From Oscillospiraceae bacterium (GTDB lineage Bacteria > Bacillota > Clostridia > Oscillospirales > CAG-272), in NCBI GenBank assembly GCA_015065385.1, contig SVQK01000103.1:1-56672 (forward strand): 56,672 nucleotides of DNA, read 5' to 3'. Below, piece after piece: positions 40,390 to 50,079 of the stretch. Within the stretch, counting starts at the first letter, position 1; the number at the start of each line of letters is the position of its first letter. A program made the position numbers and the translations under genes. Below the pieces are notes generated by a model, which was given only the letters and a program-made list of their open reading frames with translations, had not been told where the DNA came from and did not search any database.

Positions 40390-41514
40390 CTGAAAGAATT
40401 CTCCGTATCCCTGAAAGAAAAAATCAAGCGCGTGGATCCCATCGTCCTCCTTTGCGCACTGGGGATGAACGTCATGAGTCTGGTGACGCTCTACGCCGCT
40501 GCCGACAAATACGGCATGTGGTATTTCCGGGCTCAGCTGTTCACGACTGCGGCGGGAATCGTGGCGGCGGTCGTCGTGATGCTGTTGGACTATGACTCCT
40601 GGTTCAGAAAGCTGAAAGTCGTCTTCTTCATCGCAACGATCGTTCTGATCGTCATCGTGAAGCGGTTCGGGACCGGATCCCTCGGAAACTACAACTGGAT
40701 CAGGATCCCGAACACGAACTTCTCCATACAGCCGACGGAGTTCACCAAGATCACCTTCATGATCACGTTTGCCCTTCACCTCGACGCGGTGCGGGACAAG
40801 ATCAACCATCCGCTGGCGGTGCTCAGTCTGGTCGCGCACGGAGGCTTGATCTGCGGCATGGTGTTCTGGCAGGGCGATACCGGCATGGCGCTCGTCTATG
40901 TCGGCATCTTCAGCATCATGCTGTTCGGCGCGGGGCTCTCCCTCTGGTATTTCGGAGGCGCGGGAGTCGCGGCGCTCCTGATCGCTCCCCGGATCTGGAA
41001 CCATCTTTCCCAGATCCAGCAGAACCGGATCCTCTTCGGATTCAATCCGGATCTCGACCCGCTCGACGCCGGATGGCAGGCGATCACCTCACGGAGCTGC
41101 ATCATCGCCGGCGGATTCCGCGGAGCCGGTATGAACGGGGGGACGAAGTATTTCAGCCTCGTCCACGGACAGAGCGACTTCATCTATGCCGTTGTCGCGG
41201 AAAAGTTCGGATTCTTCGGAACGTTTCTCTACCTCGTCCTGATCGTCGCGCTCATCATCCGGATCCTGTGGATCGCACGGAACACGAGGAAGAATTACGC
41301 CTCGTACATATGCATCGGCATTGCGGGGATGCTGCTGGTGCAGTCGGCGGAAAACATTGGCATGTGCTTGGCGCTCCTGCCTGTGGTGGGCATCACCTGT
41401 CCGTTTCTGTCCTACGGTTCGTCCTCTCTCCTGTCGATGTACATCTGTATCGGCATCATCGAAAGCATCTGCACGCACAGCCAGAAGTATTACTTCGAGA
41501 GGGAAGAAGCCTGA
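40390..41514 (+). CDS. rodA: RodA/FtsW-type SEDS peptidoglycan polymerase, probable CTG start
   Basis: 374 residues if started at CTG 40390, ten bases after AAAGGAGG (40372-40379). The first conventional start is GTG 40432, which lacks a ribosome binding site and would begin at the edge of helix 1. About ten membrane helices; SEDS landmarks FSIQPTEFTKITFMITFALH, the large outside loop with AGWQAITSRSCIIAGGFRGA, GQSDFIYAVVAEKFGFFGTF, and GITCPFLSYGSSSLLSMYIC. SEDS proteins polymerise glycan strands with a class B PBP; RodA serves elongation. RodA versus FtsW cannot be settled without neighbours. Confidence 0.85.
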   Translation: MKEFSVSLKEKIKRVDPIVLLCALGMNVMSLVTLYAAADKYGMWYFRAQLFTTAAGIVAAVVVMLLDYDSWFRKLKVVFFIATIVLIVIVKRFGTGSLGNYNWIRIPNTNFSIQPTEFTKITFMITFALHLDAVRDKINHPLAVLSLVAHGGLICGMVFWQGDTGMALVYVGIFSIMLFGAGLSLWYFGGAGVAALLIAPRIWNHLSQIQQNRILFGFNPDLDPLDAGWQAITSRSCIIAGGFRGAGMNGGTKYFSLVHGQSDFIYAVVAEKFGFFGTFLYLVLIVALIIRILWIARNTRKNYASYICIGIAGMLLVQSAENIGMCLALLPVVGITCPFLSYGSSSLLSMYICIGIIESICTHSQKYYFEREEA

Positions 41515-41533
41515 GGCTTGTCAAAAAAGAAAA

Positions 41534-41580
41534 CCGGTACGGTTCCCGAAACTTGGGATCGCCGTACCGGAATTTTTTAT
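41534..41580. terminator. Bidirectional terminator between rodA and lipoprotein gene
   Basis: CCGGTACGG (41534-41542) pairs with CCGTACCGG (41562-41570), extended inside by TTCCC/GGGA, followed by AATTTTTTATT on plus and by TTTTCTTTTTTG on minus. Serves two convergent genes. Confidence 0.9.
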
Positions 41581-42107
41581 TGTCTCTCAAACAGCAGTTC
41601 GAACGAGGGATCATTTTCCGGAACCAGACCGAGATAATATCCGTTGTCGTAGTAATCCAGAACGATCCGGGCGTCGCCGAGATCCTTTTCTCCGGATACC
41701 GTGACGAAAAGCATGTCGCCTTCGCTTTCCACCGGATACAGCGTGGTGACGCCGTCCGCTGTCAGGGCGACCCATCCGTTTTCGAACACGAGCGACATCT
41801 CCTCGATTTCGTCGTATTCATAGTACAGATCGTCGTCATACGCCCCGATCGCGCTCCATACGCCGTTGAGATAGAAGAGCGGATGGGGAGCGGGCGACTG
41901 GACGGCAATCGCGGGATTCTGCTCTCCCCCTTTTCCTCCGCCCGGCTTGTACGAAGACCGCCCTCCCGGATCCTCCGTCAGAAAGGAAATGATATCGTTC
42001 CTCTCCGCGTCGATGGCCGATTCGCCTTCCGATTTCCGTTCGCAGGAAGGGAAGAGAAGCGCCGCGGCGAGCAGGAAAACGGACAGCTTCTTGCAGCAAC
42101 GATTCAT
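41577..42107 (-). CDS. Small lipoprotein of unknown function
   Basis: 176 residues. The signal peptide MNRCCKKLSVFLLAAALLFP ends at a lipobox PSC, so it is likely an external lipoprotein. A low-complexity linker (about 45-65, Gly, Lys and Pro rich) leads to a domain starting HPLFYLNGVWSAIGAYDDDL that ends SFELLFERQ. The pattern of a small folded part with many aromatic and acidic residues resembles META/lipocalin-like lipoprotein domains, which is only a guess. ATG 42107 is eight bases after AAAGGGA; GTG 42113 is an alternative. It follows argF by 19 bases and may end that operon. Confidence 0.72.
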   Translation of the reverse strand: MNRCCKKLSVFLLAAALLFPSCERKSEGESAIDAERNDIISFLTEDPGGRSSYKPGGGKGGEQNPAIAVQSPAPHPLFYLNGVWSAIGAYDDDLYYEYDEIEEMSLVFENGWVALTADGVTTLYPVESEGDMLFVTVSGEKDLGDARIVLDYYDNGYYLGLVPENDPSFELLFERQ

Positions 42108-42126
42108 TCTCACGTCCCTTTCGAGG

Positions 42127-43113
42127 TCAGAGGGTCGCGGCCATGACGGCTTTGATGGTGTGCATCCGGTTCTCCGCTTCGTCGAAAACGATGGAGGCGG
42201 GGGATTCGAAAACGTCGTCCGTGACCTCGAGCGCGTCCAGACTGAACCGGTTGTGGATCTCCCGCCCGATTTCCGTGCCGAGATCGTGGAACGCGGGCAG
42301 ACAGTGCATGAAGCGGCACTGGGAACCTGCCTTCTCCATCAAACGCGCGTTGACCTGATAGGGGAGAAGATCGCCGATCCGCTCTTCCCAGATCTCAGCG
42401 GGCTCGCCCATGGAGACCCATACGTCCGTGTAGATCACATCGGCTCCACCGACAGCGTCCATCGGCTTCGTGTTGAAGGAGAGCGTCGCTCCGGTGGTCT
42501 CGGCGACCGCGCGGCACGCATCGACAAGGGAGGCGGCAGGGAAGTATTTTTCAGGCGCGCAGGCGATGAAGTTCATCCCCATCTTGGCGCAGCCGACCAT
42601 CAGGGAGTTGCCCATGTTGTACCTTGCGTCGCCCATGTAGCAGAGCGTCTTTCCTTTCAGCTCTCCGAAATGCTCCCGGATCGTCAGAAAATCCGCCAGA
42701 ATCTGCGTCGGATGGAATTCGTTCGTGAGGCCGTTCCAGACCGGCACGCCCGCGTATTTTGCCAGCTCTTCCACGATCTCCTGACCGAATCCGCGGTATT
42801 CGATGCCGTCGAACATCCGCCCGAGAACCCGCGCCGTGTCCGCAATGCTCTCCTTCATGCCGATCTGCGAGCTCTTTGGATCGAGGTAAACCGGGTGCAT
42901 CCCGAGATCGGCCGCAGCGACTTCGAACGCGCACCGGGTCCGGGTGGAGGTCTTCTCAAAGATCAGGGCAACGTTCCTGCCCTCGCACATCCGGTGGGGG
43001 ATTCCGGCCTTTTTCTTTGCCTTGAGATCCGCCGCAAGATCCAAAAGCCCCGCGATTTCGTCCGGCGTATAGTCCAGCAGCTTCAGAAAATGTCTGCCCT
43101 TCCAGGAAACCAT
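42127..43113 (-). CDS. argF: Ornithine carbamoyltransferase
   Basis: 328 residues. It converts ornithine and carbamoyl phosphate to citrulline, or runs in reverse in the deiminase pathway. Carbamoyl phosphate motif [52 protein letters not shown] (ornithine SMG loop) and the HCLP motif in [16 protein letters not shown] are all present. ATG 43113 follows AAAAAGGAG. It is 60 bases downstream of the ABC ATPase gene and, with no terminator between, probably shares the ArgR-controlled promoter. The context does not decide between biosynthetic and catabolic use. Confidence 0.94.
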   Translation of the reverse strand: MVSWKGRHFLKLLDYTPDEIAGLLDLAADLKAKKKAGIPHRMCEGRNVALIFEKTSTRTRCAFEVAAADLGMHPVYLDPKSSQIGMKESIADTARVLGRMFDGIEYRGFGQEIVEELAKYAGVPVWNGLTNEFHPTQILADFLTIREHFGELKGKTLCYMGDARYNMGNSLMVGCAKMGMNFIACAPEKYFPAASLVDACRAVAETTGATLSFNTKPMDAVGGADVIYTDVWVSMGEPAEIWEERIGDLLPYQVNARLMEKAGSQCRFMHCLPAFHDLGTEIGREIHNRFSLDALEVTDDVFESPASIVFDEAENRMHTIKAVMAATL

Positions 43114-43173
43114 AGTACACTCCTTTTTGTTCAAAAACAAGTCCAAGGGGAAGCCTGAGCTCCCCCTTTTCGA

Positions 43174-43896
43174 TTAAAGCACTTTTGCCAGGAACGAACG
43201 GAGCCGCTCGTTCTGCGGATTTCCGAAAATCTGATCCGGCGTCCCTTCTTCGAGAATCACGCCGTCTTCGAGGAACAGAACGCGGTTGGAAACTTCTCTG
43301 GCGAATCCCATTTCGTGGGTCACAACCACCATGGTCATCCCGTCGGAGGCGAGCTTCTTCATGACGTCCAGCACCTCGCCGACCATCTCCGGATCGAGCG
43401 CGGAGGTGGGTTCGTCGAAGAGCATCACGTCCGGTTCCATGCAGAGCGCGCGCACAATGGCGACCCGCTGCTTCTGACCGCCGGAGAGCTGATTCGGATA
43501 GGCGTCCGCCCGATCCGCCAGCCCGACCTTTCCGAGCAGCTCCAGCGCTTTCTCCTGCGCCTTCTCCTCCGGGACTTTTTTCAGCATCATCGGCGCGACG
43601 GTCAGGTTCTTCATGACCGTCATATGGGGGAAGAGGTTGAACTGCTGGAATACCATCCCCATCTTCTGCCGGTGAAGATCGAGGTCGATCTTTTTGTCGG
43701 TGAGATCGTCCCCTTCGAAGATGATCTGACCTCCCGTAGGCTTTTCCAGCATGTTCAGGCACCGGAGAAACGTGGATTTCCCGGATCCGGAGGGACCGAT
43801 CACGCAGATTACGTCGCCCTTGTCGATCTCCGTGTTGATCCCCTTCAGGACTTCGATTCCGCCGAAGTTCTTCTGCAGATTTCTAACGCTTATCAC
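43174..43896 (-). CDS. Polar amino-acid ABC importer, ATP-binding subunit
   Basis: 240 residues of the GlnQ/ArtP type: Walker [18 protein letters not shown]-loop [19 protein letters not shown], signature [16 protein letters not shown], Walker [22 protein letters not shown]-loop [19 protein letters not shown]. It energises uptake from the cytoplasmic face. It overlaps the permease gene by 14 bases. ARG boxes in front of the operon make arginine (or ornithine/lysine) the best substrate guess. Confidence 0.93.
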   Translation of the reverse strand: MISVRNLQKNFGGIEVLKGINTEIDKGDVICVIGPSGSGKSTFLRCLNMLEKPTGGQIIFEGDDLTDKKIDLDLHRQKMGMVFQQFNLFPHMTVMKNLTVAPMMLKKVPEEKAQEKALELLGKVGLADRADAYPNQLSGGQKQRVAIVRALCMEPDVMLFDEPTSALDPEMVGEVLDVMKKLASDGMTMVVVTHEMGFAREVSNRVLFLEDGVILEEGTPDQIFGNPQNERLRSFLAKVL

Positions 43897-44611
43897 CGGT
43901 TGACAGCCTCCTTTCCAGTTTACCGAGGAGCCAGGTCAGGAGCAGGACCAGCACAAGGTAGATCAGAGCCACCAGCATCAGCGGGTTGACGGCGTCGTAG
44001 GAATTGTTGCGGATCAGGTTGCCCGCGCGTGTCACGTCGACCACCGCCACATAGCCGGCCACCGAAGTCTCTTTCAGAAGGGCGATCAGCTCGTTGCCGA
44101 TGGCAGGGAGGATGTAGCGGACGGCCTGAGGGAACACCACCACGCGCATGGCCTGCAGACGGCTCATGCCCAGGGAGCGACCGGCCTCCATCTGTCCCGC
44201 GTCCACTGCGTTGATGCCGGAGCGGATCAGCTCCGCCATGTACGCGCCGGAGTTGACGCCGAAGGCAATGATCGCCACCGGGATGCCGTTCTTTGCGTGT
44301 GAGAAAATGATGTAGAAGAAAATCAGAAGCAGCACCACCATCGGGATACCGCGGATGACCTTCACATACAGGTCGCAGAGGAACGCCAGAGGTTTCAGCC
44401 CGGGAACGTCCTCCGCCAGATACTTGACCACCGCGATCAGTATGCCGATGGTGACGCCGATGACAAGCGCGCCCAGAGTGATGACGATGGTGTGGCGGAA
44501 ACCCTCGATCATCATCTTGTACCGATCGTTTCCGATAAAGGTTTCGTGCAGCTTGGCGAACCACCCGGAAAGAGGGCCGCCCGCCGCCAGAAACAGGGTT
44601 GGCAGGATCAT
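43883..44611 (-). CDS. Polar amino-acid ABC importer, permease subunit
   Basis: 242 residues with about five membrane helices. The HisM-type loop that docks the ATPase is present: [20 protein letters not shown], followed by [20 protein letters not shown] and [21 protein letters not shown] single permease gene implies a homodimer. It lies between the binding protein gene (24 bases upstream) and the ATPase gene. Confidence 0.92.
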   Translation of the reverse strand: MILPTLFLAAGGPLSGWFAKLHETFIGNDRYKMMIEGFRHTIVITLGALVIGVTIGILIAVVKYLAEDVPGLKPLAFLCDLYVKVIRGIPMVVLLLIFFYIIFSHAKNGIPVAIIAFGVNSGAYMAELIRSGINAVDAGQMEAGRSLGMSRLQAMRVVVFPQAVRYILPAIGNELIALLKETSVAGYVAVVDVTRAGNLIRNNSYDAVNPLMLVALIYLVLVLLLTWLLGKLERRLSTGDKR

Positions 44612-44635
44612 GTCGCGTTTACACCTTCGTGATCA

Positions 44636-45427
44636 TCAGTTGTGAGGCGCGGTATAGGGCGCGTCGTACTTCTCGAAGATAGCGGCGATGGTGCCGTCGG
44701 AAACCATCCCGTTGATGATCTTGTTGATTTCGGCGGCCAGCTCGTCGGAACCCAGAGTCAGCGCGAAGGCGTAGGGCTCGGTGGTCATAGCCTCGGAGAG
44801 GATCACAAGGGAGCCCTCGCCGTTTTCCGCGTTGTAGGCTTTGACCATTTCGGCGGCGGTCAGGTCGTCGATGACCCAGGCGTCCACCTTTCCGGTGACC
44901 AGAGCGGCTTCCGCGTCGCTGTTGGCGGCAAAGCCCTTCACGTCGTAGCCCTCGCCCATGCAGAAGTCTTCGGCGGTGGTGCCGGTCTGTACGGACACGG
45001 TCTTGCCGGTCAGATCCGCCTTGGAGGCGATGGGACTGCCCGCGGTGACCACGATGGCCTGCGCGGCGAGGCAGTATGGATCCGTGAAGAGCACGTTCTT
45101 TTTCCGCTCCTCGGTGACGGAGATGCCGGAGACGCCGAGGTCGAATTTGCCCGCGTTGATGCCGGGGATGACGGAGTCGAAGTCCATCTGGTTGATGGTC
45201 AGGGTCACGCCGAACTTTTCGCAGATGGTGTTGAGAATTTCGATTTCAATGCCTTCCACGACGTTTCCTTCGCCGAGAGATTCAAAGGGCGGGAAGTCGG
45301 GAGAGGTGGCGATGGTCAGGGTTCCGGCCTTTTTGATGTCGTCGAGGGTCGTGCCGCCGGATCCGCAGGCGGAGAAAACGGCAGTCAGCATGAGCAGAGA
45401 GAGCGCGAGAGCAATGAGTTTTTTCAT
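44636..45427 (-). CDS. Amino-acid ABC importer, substrate-binding lipoprotein
   Basis: 263 residues. Signal peptide MKKLIALALSLLMLTAVFSA with Cys after it gives the lipobox FSAC, so it is anchored outside. The SBP_bac_3 fold shows LTIATSPDFPPFESLGEGNV, VEGIEIEILNTICEKFGVTL, FDLGVSGISVTEERKKNVLF and SVQTGTTAEDFCMGEGYDVK. It captures polar amino acids. First gene of the operon, 77 bases downstream of the -10 that sits beside two ARG boxes; arginine is therefore the likely ligand. Confidence 0.93.
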   Translation of the reverse strand: MKKLIALALSLLMLTAVFSACGSGGTTLDDIKKAGTLTIATSPDFPPFESLGEGNVVEGIEIEILNTICEKFGVTLTINQMDFDSVIPGINAGKFDLGVSGISVTEERKKNVLFTDPYCLAAQAIVVTAGSPIASKADLTGKTVSVQTGTTAEDFCMGEGYDVKGFAANSDAEAALVTGKVDAWVIDDLTAAEMVKAYNAENGEGSLVILSEAMTTEPYAFALTLGSDELAAEINKIINGMVSDGTIAAIFEKYDAPYTAPHN

Positions 45428-45464
45428 GATGCAATCCTTTCTGAGTGTGAATGATTTGAATATC

Positions 45465-45502
45465 CCGGAATAAATATTCGCTTATGCGGATAAATATGCG
45501 TA
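45465..45502. promoter_or_regulatory. Two ARG boxes (ArgR/AhrC operator)
   Basis: Two palindromic cores match GNATWWWWATNC exactly: GAATAAATATTC (45468-45479) and GGATAAATATGC (45488-45499). Their centres are 20 bases apart, the spacing of paired 18-bp ARG boxes. They cover the predicted transcript start (near 45497), so arginine-loaded ArgR would block transcription of the importer and argF. Confidence 0.8.
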
Positions 45503-45503
45503 T

Positions 45504-45532
45504 ATTATAATACGGAAAAACCCCCGTGTCAA
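45504..45532 (-). promoter_or_regulatory. Consensus sigma-A promoter of the importer-argF operon
   Basis: Minus strand TTGACA (45532-45527), 17-base spacer, TATAAT (45509-45504), a perfect match. The ARG boxes begin immediately downstream. Confidence 0.92.
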
Positions 45533-45630
45533 GAGGAAAACGGGGATTTTTTCAAAGAATAAACTAATTTCAGCCTCTTTTCGGGAAAAAGCAGGCAAAC
45601 CGGCTCGTTTTCGGGCGGAATGCCGAAGCC

Positions 45631-46320
45631 TCAGCCCTTCGACGCGGGATCCGGCGCCAGCTCGGCCGCGGATCTCTCCTGCTTGACCTTCTTGTCGATC
45701 ACATGGCGGGACGCCAGCTCGCGGTGGATGTCCCCGAGGGAAATCCCCGCTTCGATCATCAGCACCAGAATGTGGTAGGTTAGATCGGCGATTTCGTAGA
45801 CCGTCTCCGCTTTATCCCCGTCCTTTGCCGCGATGATGACCTCCGTGGACTCCTCGCCCACTTTCTTGAGGATCTTGTCGAGTCCCTTGTCGAACAGATA
45901 GTTGGTGTAGGAACCCTCCTTCGGATGCTCCTTCCGCTCCCGGATCAGCTCCATGAGCAGATCGAGCGAAAAATCCTTTCTTTCCGCACTCTGTGCGAGG
46001 GTATTGGTAAAGCAGGAAGTCGTCCCGAGATGGCAGGCCGGCCCCTCCGGTTCCACCTTCACCACCAGCGCGTCATAATCACAGTCCGCCGTGATCGACA
46101 CGATGTGCTGAACATTCCCGGAGGTCTCTCCCTTGAGCCAGAGCGTCTGACGGGAGCGGCTGTAAAAACAGGTCAGCTCCTTTTCGAGGGAGATCTTCAG
46201 GCTTTCCATGTTCATGTACGCAACCGTCAGAACCTGTCCGGTCACAGCATCCTGCACGACGACTGGAATCAGGCCGCGTTCGTCGAAGCGGAGCTTGTCG
46301 AGTTCGAAATTGGTTTCCAT
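45631..46320 (-). CDS. hisIE: Bifunctional phosphoribosyl-AMP cyclohydrolase / phosphoribosyl-ATP pyrophosphatase
   Basis: 229 residues. The HisI half (about 1-115) has [40 protein letters not shown] and [10 protein letters not shown], with the Asp and Cys metal ligands. The HisE half (about 120-210) has [20 protein letters not shown] and [20 protein letters not shown]. It carries out steps two and three of histidine synthesis. The start at ATG 46320 has GAGGAGG 11 bases upstream; an upstream frame to 46371 is not needed. Last gene of the his operon, 16 bases after hisF. No clear terminator follows before 45540. Confidence 0.95.
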   Translation of the reverse strand: METNFELDKLRFDERGLIPVVVQDAVTGQVLTVAYMNMESLKISLEKELTCFYSRSRQTLWLKGETSGNVQHIVSITADCDYDALVVKVEPEGPACHLGTTSCFTNTLAQSAERKDFSLDLLMELIRERKEHPKEGSYTNYLFDKGLDKILKKVGEESTEVIIAAKDGDKAETVYEIADLTYHILVLMIEAGISLGDIHRELASRHVIDKKVKQERSAAELAPDPASKG

Positions 46321-46336
46321 TTGAAGTTCAGCCTCC

Positions 46337-47098
46337 TCAGACAATTCTTGCCGGGATCCCGTTTGCCGCAAGCTCCCGTTTCAGATCGGCGATCTTCACC
46401 TCTCCGAAATGGAAAATGGAGGCGGCCAGTCCCGCGTCCACTTTGGGAATGGACTTGAACAGCGTCACGAAATCCTCCATGCAGCCCGCACCGCCGGACG
46501 CGATCACCGGAACCGAAACGGCGTCGCAGACCGCCTCGAGCATCTCCAGATCGAAGCCCTTCTTTACGCCGTCCGTATCCATGGAGTTCACGACGATCTC
46601 GCCCGCGCCCATGTCCACGCACCGGCGGATCCATGAGACAGCCTCCATGCCCGTATCCACGCGGCCGCCCTTCGCAAAGACCCGGAATTCTCCTCCCACG
46701 CGCTTCACGTCCACGGACAACACCACGCACTGGTCGCCGTAGAGCCGCGCCGCCTCGCGCACCAGATCCGGGTTCCGTATGGCGCCGGAGTTGACCGAAA
46801 CCTTATCCGCGCCGCATTTCAGCACCCGGTCAAAATCGTCGGTGGTGTTGATCCCGCCGCCCACGGTCAGGGGAATGAACACCTGCCGCGCCGCTTCCGT
46901 CAGAATGTCGGTGAACAGCCGCCGCCCCTCCGCCGAAGCCGTAATGTCGTAGAACACCAGCTCGTCCGCGCCTTCGTCGGAATAGAACTTCGCCAGCTCC
47001 ACCGGGGAGGCCACGTCGTTCAGTCCGGCAAAATTCACGCCTTTGACCACCCGTCCGTCCTTCACGTCGAGACAGGGGATAATCCGTTTCGTAATCAT
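46337..47098 (-). CDS. hisF: Imidazole glycerol phosphate synthase, cyclase subunit
   Basis: 253 residues, (beta/alpha)8 barrel. Landmarks: [20 protein letters not shown] (catalytic Asp11), [60 protein letters not shown] (second catalytic Asp) and [20 protein letters not shown]. With HisH it makes imidazole glycerol phosphate and AICAR. The start overlaps hisA's stop by four bases (ATGA). Confidence 0.97.
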   Translation of the reverse strand: MITKRIIPCLDVKDGRVVKGVNFAGLNDVASPVELAKFYSDEGADELVFYDITASAEGRRLFTDILTEAARQVFIPLTVGGGINTTDDFDRVLKCGADKVSVNSGAIRNPDLVREAARLYGDQCVVLSVDVKRVGGEFRVFAKGGRVDTGMEAVSWIRRCVDMGAGEIVVNSMDTDGVKKGFDLEMLEAVCDAVSVPVIASGGAGCMEDFVTLFKSIPKVDAGLAASIFHFGEVKIADLKRELAANGIPARIV

Positions 47099-47817
47099 TC
47101 CGCACCCTCCCGGACAATCCGTTCCGCTTCTTTCAGATCCAGCGCGCCCGTGTAATACGCCTTGCCGATGATCGCTCCGTAGAGCCCGAGATCCCGGAGC
47201 CTCCTCACGTCCTCGAGCGAGGAAACACCGCCCGACGCCGTGAGCTTCACGCCGTATTTCCCGGAAAGCTCCCGGTACAGCGCGGCATTGGTCCCTGCCA
47301 TGGCTCCGTCCTTCGAGATATCGGTGCAGATCACGCAGGACACGCCGAGGGACTCCATCTTTGCGAAAAAGGCGTCGGCTGTGTACCCTGAGCTCTCCGT
47401 CCAGCCCTTCACCGCCACAACTCCGTCCTTCAGATCCGCGCCTACCGCGATCCGCTCCCCGTACTTTTCGAGCGCGGACCGGAGCAGGTCATCGTCGGAC
47501 ACGGCGGCGGTCCCGAGGATCACGCGGTCCACGCCGGAGGAGAGATACCGGTCGATCACCTCCATGGAGCGGACGCCGCCTCCCACCTCGCAGAACGCGC
47601 CGGAGACCTCCTTGATCTTCAAAACCGTTTCGAGGTTCGGCGTTTCTCCGGTTTTGGCCCCTTCCAGATCCACGATGTGAACGGCACGGCATCCGCATAA
47701 GGTGAAGTCTCGCGCGAACTTTGCCGGATCTCCGTACACCGTCATGTCCTCGTACCGCCCCTTGTACAGGCGAACGGCTTTTCCTTCATATAAATCGATG
47801 GCGGGAAAGAGGATCAT
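47095..47817 (-). CDS. hisA: Phosphoribosylformimino-AICAR ribotide isomerase
   Basis: 240 residues from ATG 47817. Landmarks: LFPAIDLYEGKAVRLYKGRY (catalytic Asp8), CEVGGGVRSMEVIDRYLSSG, VICTDISKDGAMAGTNAALY (second catalytic Asp) and LTASGGVSSLEDVRRL. It opens the ribose of ProFAR. It overlaps hisH and hisF by four bases on each side, showing tight translational coupling. Confidence 0.96.
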   Translation of the reverse strand: MILFPAIDLYEGKAVRLYKGRYEDMTVYGDPAKFARDFTLCGCRAVHIVDLEGAKTGETPNLETVLKIKEVSGAFCEVGGGVRSMEVIDRYLSSGVDRVILGTAAVSDDDLLRSALEKYGERIAVGADLKDGVVAVKGWTESSGYTADAFFAKMESLGVSCVICTDISKDGAMAGTNAALYRELSGKYGVKLTASGGVSSLEDVRRLRDLGLYGAIIGKAYYTGALDLKEAERIVREGAE

Positions 47818-48431
47818 ACCGCCACCTCGCAGAACGCCCGGAGAACCGACAGACCCACGGCGCCGCTCTTTTCCGGATGGAACTGACAGCCGAAGATATT
47901 GTCCTTCCAAACCGCCGCCGTCAGCTCGCCTCCGTATTCGGTCACCGCGCAGACGGAATCCCCGCAGTCCGCGGCGTGATACGAATGGACGAAATACATG
48001 TGATCCCCGTTCCGCACGTCCCGGAAGATCGGACAGTCGGGCCGGACCAGCCGCAGGGCGTTCCAGCCGATATGGGGGATCTTGTAATCCTCCGGAATCA
48101 CGTCCCGGATCGGCTTCACGGATCCCTTCAAGAGGCCGAGTCCCTCGTGCTCCCCGTATTCATAGCTCTTTTCGAACAGCATCTGCATCCCGAGACAGAT
48201 CCCGAGCAAAGGCTTTCCGCGCCCGCATTCCGCAAGGATCGCGCGGTCCAGTCCCGTCGCCCGGAGCTTGTCCGCGGCGTCCCGGAACGCGCCGACCCCG
48301 GGCAGTATCAGCCGATCCGCGCGCGAGAGCCCGGCTTCGTCCGAAACGATTTCCGCCTCAGCCCCGACAGCGGCGAAGGAGGAGGCAAGGGAAAACAGAT
48401 TGCCGACGCCGTAATCGATCAGTCCGATCAT
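47814..48431 (-). CDS. hisH: Imidazole glycerol phosphate synthase, glutaminase subunit
   Basis: 205 residues. Class I glutaminase triad: Cys in LLGICLGMQMLFEKSYEYG, His and Glu in GCQFHPEKSGAVGLSV. It supplies ammonia to HisF. ATG 48431 is chosen (TGATG overlap with hisB's stop; GGGGG eight bases upstream); GTG 48434 gives one extra residue. Confidence 0.95.
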   Translation of the reverse strand: MIGLIDYGVGNLFSLASSFAAVGAEAEIVSDEAGLSRADRLILPGVGAFRDAADKLRATGLDRAILAECGRGKPLLGICLGMQMLFEKSYEYGEHEGLGLLKGSVKPIRDVIPEDYKIPHIGWNALRLVRPDCPIFRDVRNGDHMYFVHSYHAADCGDSVCAVTEYGGELTAAVWKDNIFGCQFHPEKSGAVGLSVLRAFCEVAV

Positions 48432-49018
48432 CACAGTACCCCCTTGGTGGACGGGATCTCGTCCGCGAAGTCCGGGTCGATTTCGACAGCCTCCCGGAAT
48501 GTACGGGCCGTGGATTTGAAGATCGCCTCGGCAATGTGATGGGAGTTTTTCCCGGCCAGCTTCCGGATGTGGAGGGAGCAGGCGGCAGTTCTCACAAAGG
48601 CCGACCAGAATTCCTCTACCAGCTCCGAATCGAAGGTTCCGATCTTCTCGGTCGGGAATTGGGCATCAAAGCCGAGGAATGCCCGTCCCGAAAAATCCAC
48701 CGCCGTGAGCACAAGGGATTCGTCCATCGGTAGGATCGTGTCCCCGTACCGCCGGATTCCCCGCTTATCGCCCATGGCGCGCGAGAATGCCTCTCCGAGC
48801 GCGATCCCGATATCTTCGACGCTGTGGTGATCGTCCACCTCCACGTCTCCACGGCAGACGAGCGCCAGATCGAACCGCCCGTGTTTGGCGAACAGGGTCA
48901 GCATGTGGTCGAGAAACCCGACGCCCGTGTCGATCTGTGAAGATCCCGTACCGTCCAGACGAAGGGTCAGGGAGATATCGGTCTCGGCAGTTTTTCGTTC
49001 AACGGCTGCTTGTCTCAT
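48431..49018 (-). CDS. hisB: Imidazoleglycerol-phosphate dehydratase
   Basis: 195 residues, single-function type. Metal-binding repeats GFLDHMLTLFAKHGRFDLAL, EVDDHHSVEDIGIALGEAFS and SLHIRKLAGKNSHHIAEAIF are clear. It makes imidazole acetol phosphate. There is no fused histidinol-phosphatase domain, so that step needs another protein. It overlaps hisC by four bases. Confidence 0.97.
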   Translation of the reverse strand: MRQAAVERKTAETDISLTLRLDGTGSSQIDTGVGFLDHMLTLFAKHGRFDLALVCRGDVEVDDHHSVEDIGIALGEAFSRAMGDKRGIRRYGDTILPMDESLVLTAVDFSGRAFLGFDAQFPTEKIGTFDSELVEEFWSAFVRTAACSLHIRKLAGKNSHHIAEAIFKSTARTFREAVEIDPDFADEIPSTKGVL

Positions 49019-50079
49019 GTTTCATCCTCCAGAACGGTTTGCACGACGGAGAGGAGCGCGTTCATCTGTTCCCTCGATCCGACCGTGATCCGGACATACT
49101 GTCTGATTCTTTCGCTGTCCCAGTGGCGCACAAGGATGCCCCGGCGTTTCAGGCTCCGGTACAGCTCCCCCCCGTCCAGCTTCGGATGGGAGGCAAAGAG
49201 GAAGTTCGCCCGGGAATCGGTCAGGACAAAGCCCATTTCCTCAAGCTTCCCGGCGGCGTAATCCCGGTTTTCCATAATGACGGCGCAGTTTTTCCGGTTT
49301 CGCTCGTCCTCCGCAAGGGAGGCGGCTCCGGCTGCGATGGTCATGCGGTTGACATTATACGGATTTGTGGAGTTGCGCAGGGTGTCGAGATCCCGGATCA
49401 GATCCCGCTGTCCGAAGGCGAATCCCAGCCGCGCTCCCGCAAGGGACCGGGATTTGGAGAAGGTCCCTGTCACGAGAAGATTCGGACAGTCGTGAATCAG
49501 CGAAACCGCGCTTTCCCCGCCGAAATCCACATAGGCTTCGTCCACCACCGTCACCCGGTCCGGATTCGATTCCACGATGGCCCGGATCGACTCGAGCGGC
49601 AGGGCGATTCCCGTCGGCGCGTTGGGATTGGCGAGAAAGACTGTCTCGGGAATTCCCATATAGTCGCCGGGATCCACCGTGAAGTCGTCTCTCAGCGGGA
49701 TCCGACGGTAGGGCACCCGGTTCGCCTCGGCAAAGACGGAGTAAAACCCGTAGGTGATGTCCGGGAACGCCGCGGGATGATCGTCGTCGCAGAAAGCCAT
49801 GAAGGCAAAGTTCAAAACTTCGTCGGATCCGTTCGAGACGATCACCTCGTCAACGGAAACGCCGTACCGCTCCGCAAGAGCCCGGCGCACGGCAAGGCAC
49901 TCGGGATCCGAATACAGCTCCCCATGACGGATGGCTTCCGTCGCCGCCGCCACCACTGCCTCGGAGGGAGGGAAGGGGGATTCGTTCGTGTTCAGCTTGA
50001 CGTACTTCATATCCTTCGGCTGCTCGCCGGGGACATAGGGCGTCAAACGGCTGAATTTCTCCGAGAAAAACCGGCTCAT
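49015..50079 (-). CDS. hisC: Histidinol-phosphate aminotransferase
   Basis: 354 residues, fold type I PLP enzyme. Landmarks: VKLNTNESPFPPSEAV, VIVSNGSDEVLNFAFMAFCD, VFLANPNAPTGIALPLESIR, TVVDEAYVDFGGES and the PLP Lys in VTGTFSKSRSLAGARLGFAF. It converts imidazole acetol phosphate to histidinol phosphate. It overlaps hisD and hisB by four bases each. Confidence 0.95.
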   Translation of the reverse strand: MSRFFSEKFSRLTPYVPGEQPKDMKYVKLNTNESPFPPSEAVVAAATEAIRHGELYSDPECLAVRRALAERYGVSVDEVIVSNGSDEVLNFAFMAFCDDDHPAAFPDITYGFYSVFAEANRVPYRRIPLRDDFTVDPGDYMGIPETVFLANPNAPTGIALPLESIRAIVESNPDRVTVVDEAYVDFGGESAVSLIHDCPNLLVTGTFSKSRSLAGARLGFAFGQRDLIRDLDTLRNSTNPYNVNRMTIAAGAASLAEDERNRKNCAVIMENRDYAAGKLEEMGFVLTDSRANFLFASHPKLDGGELYRSLKRRGILVRHWDSERIRQYVRITVGSREQMNALLSVVQTVLEDET

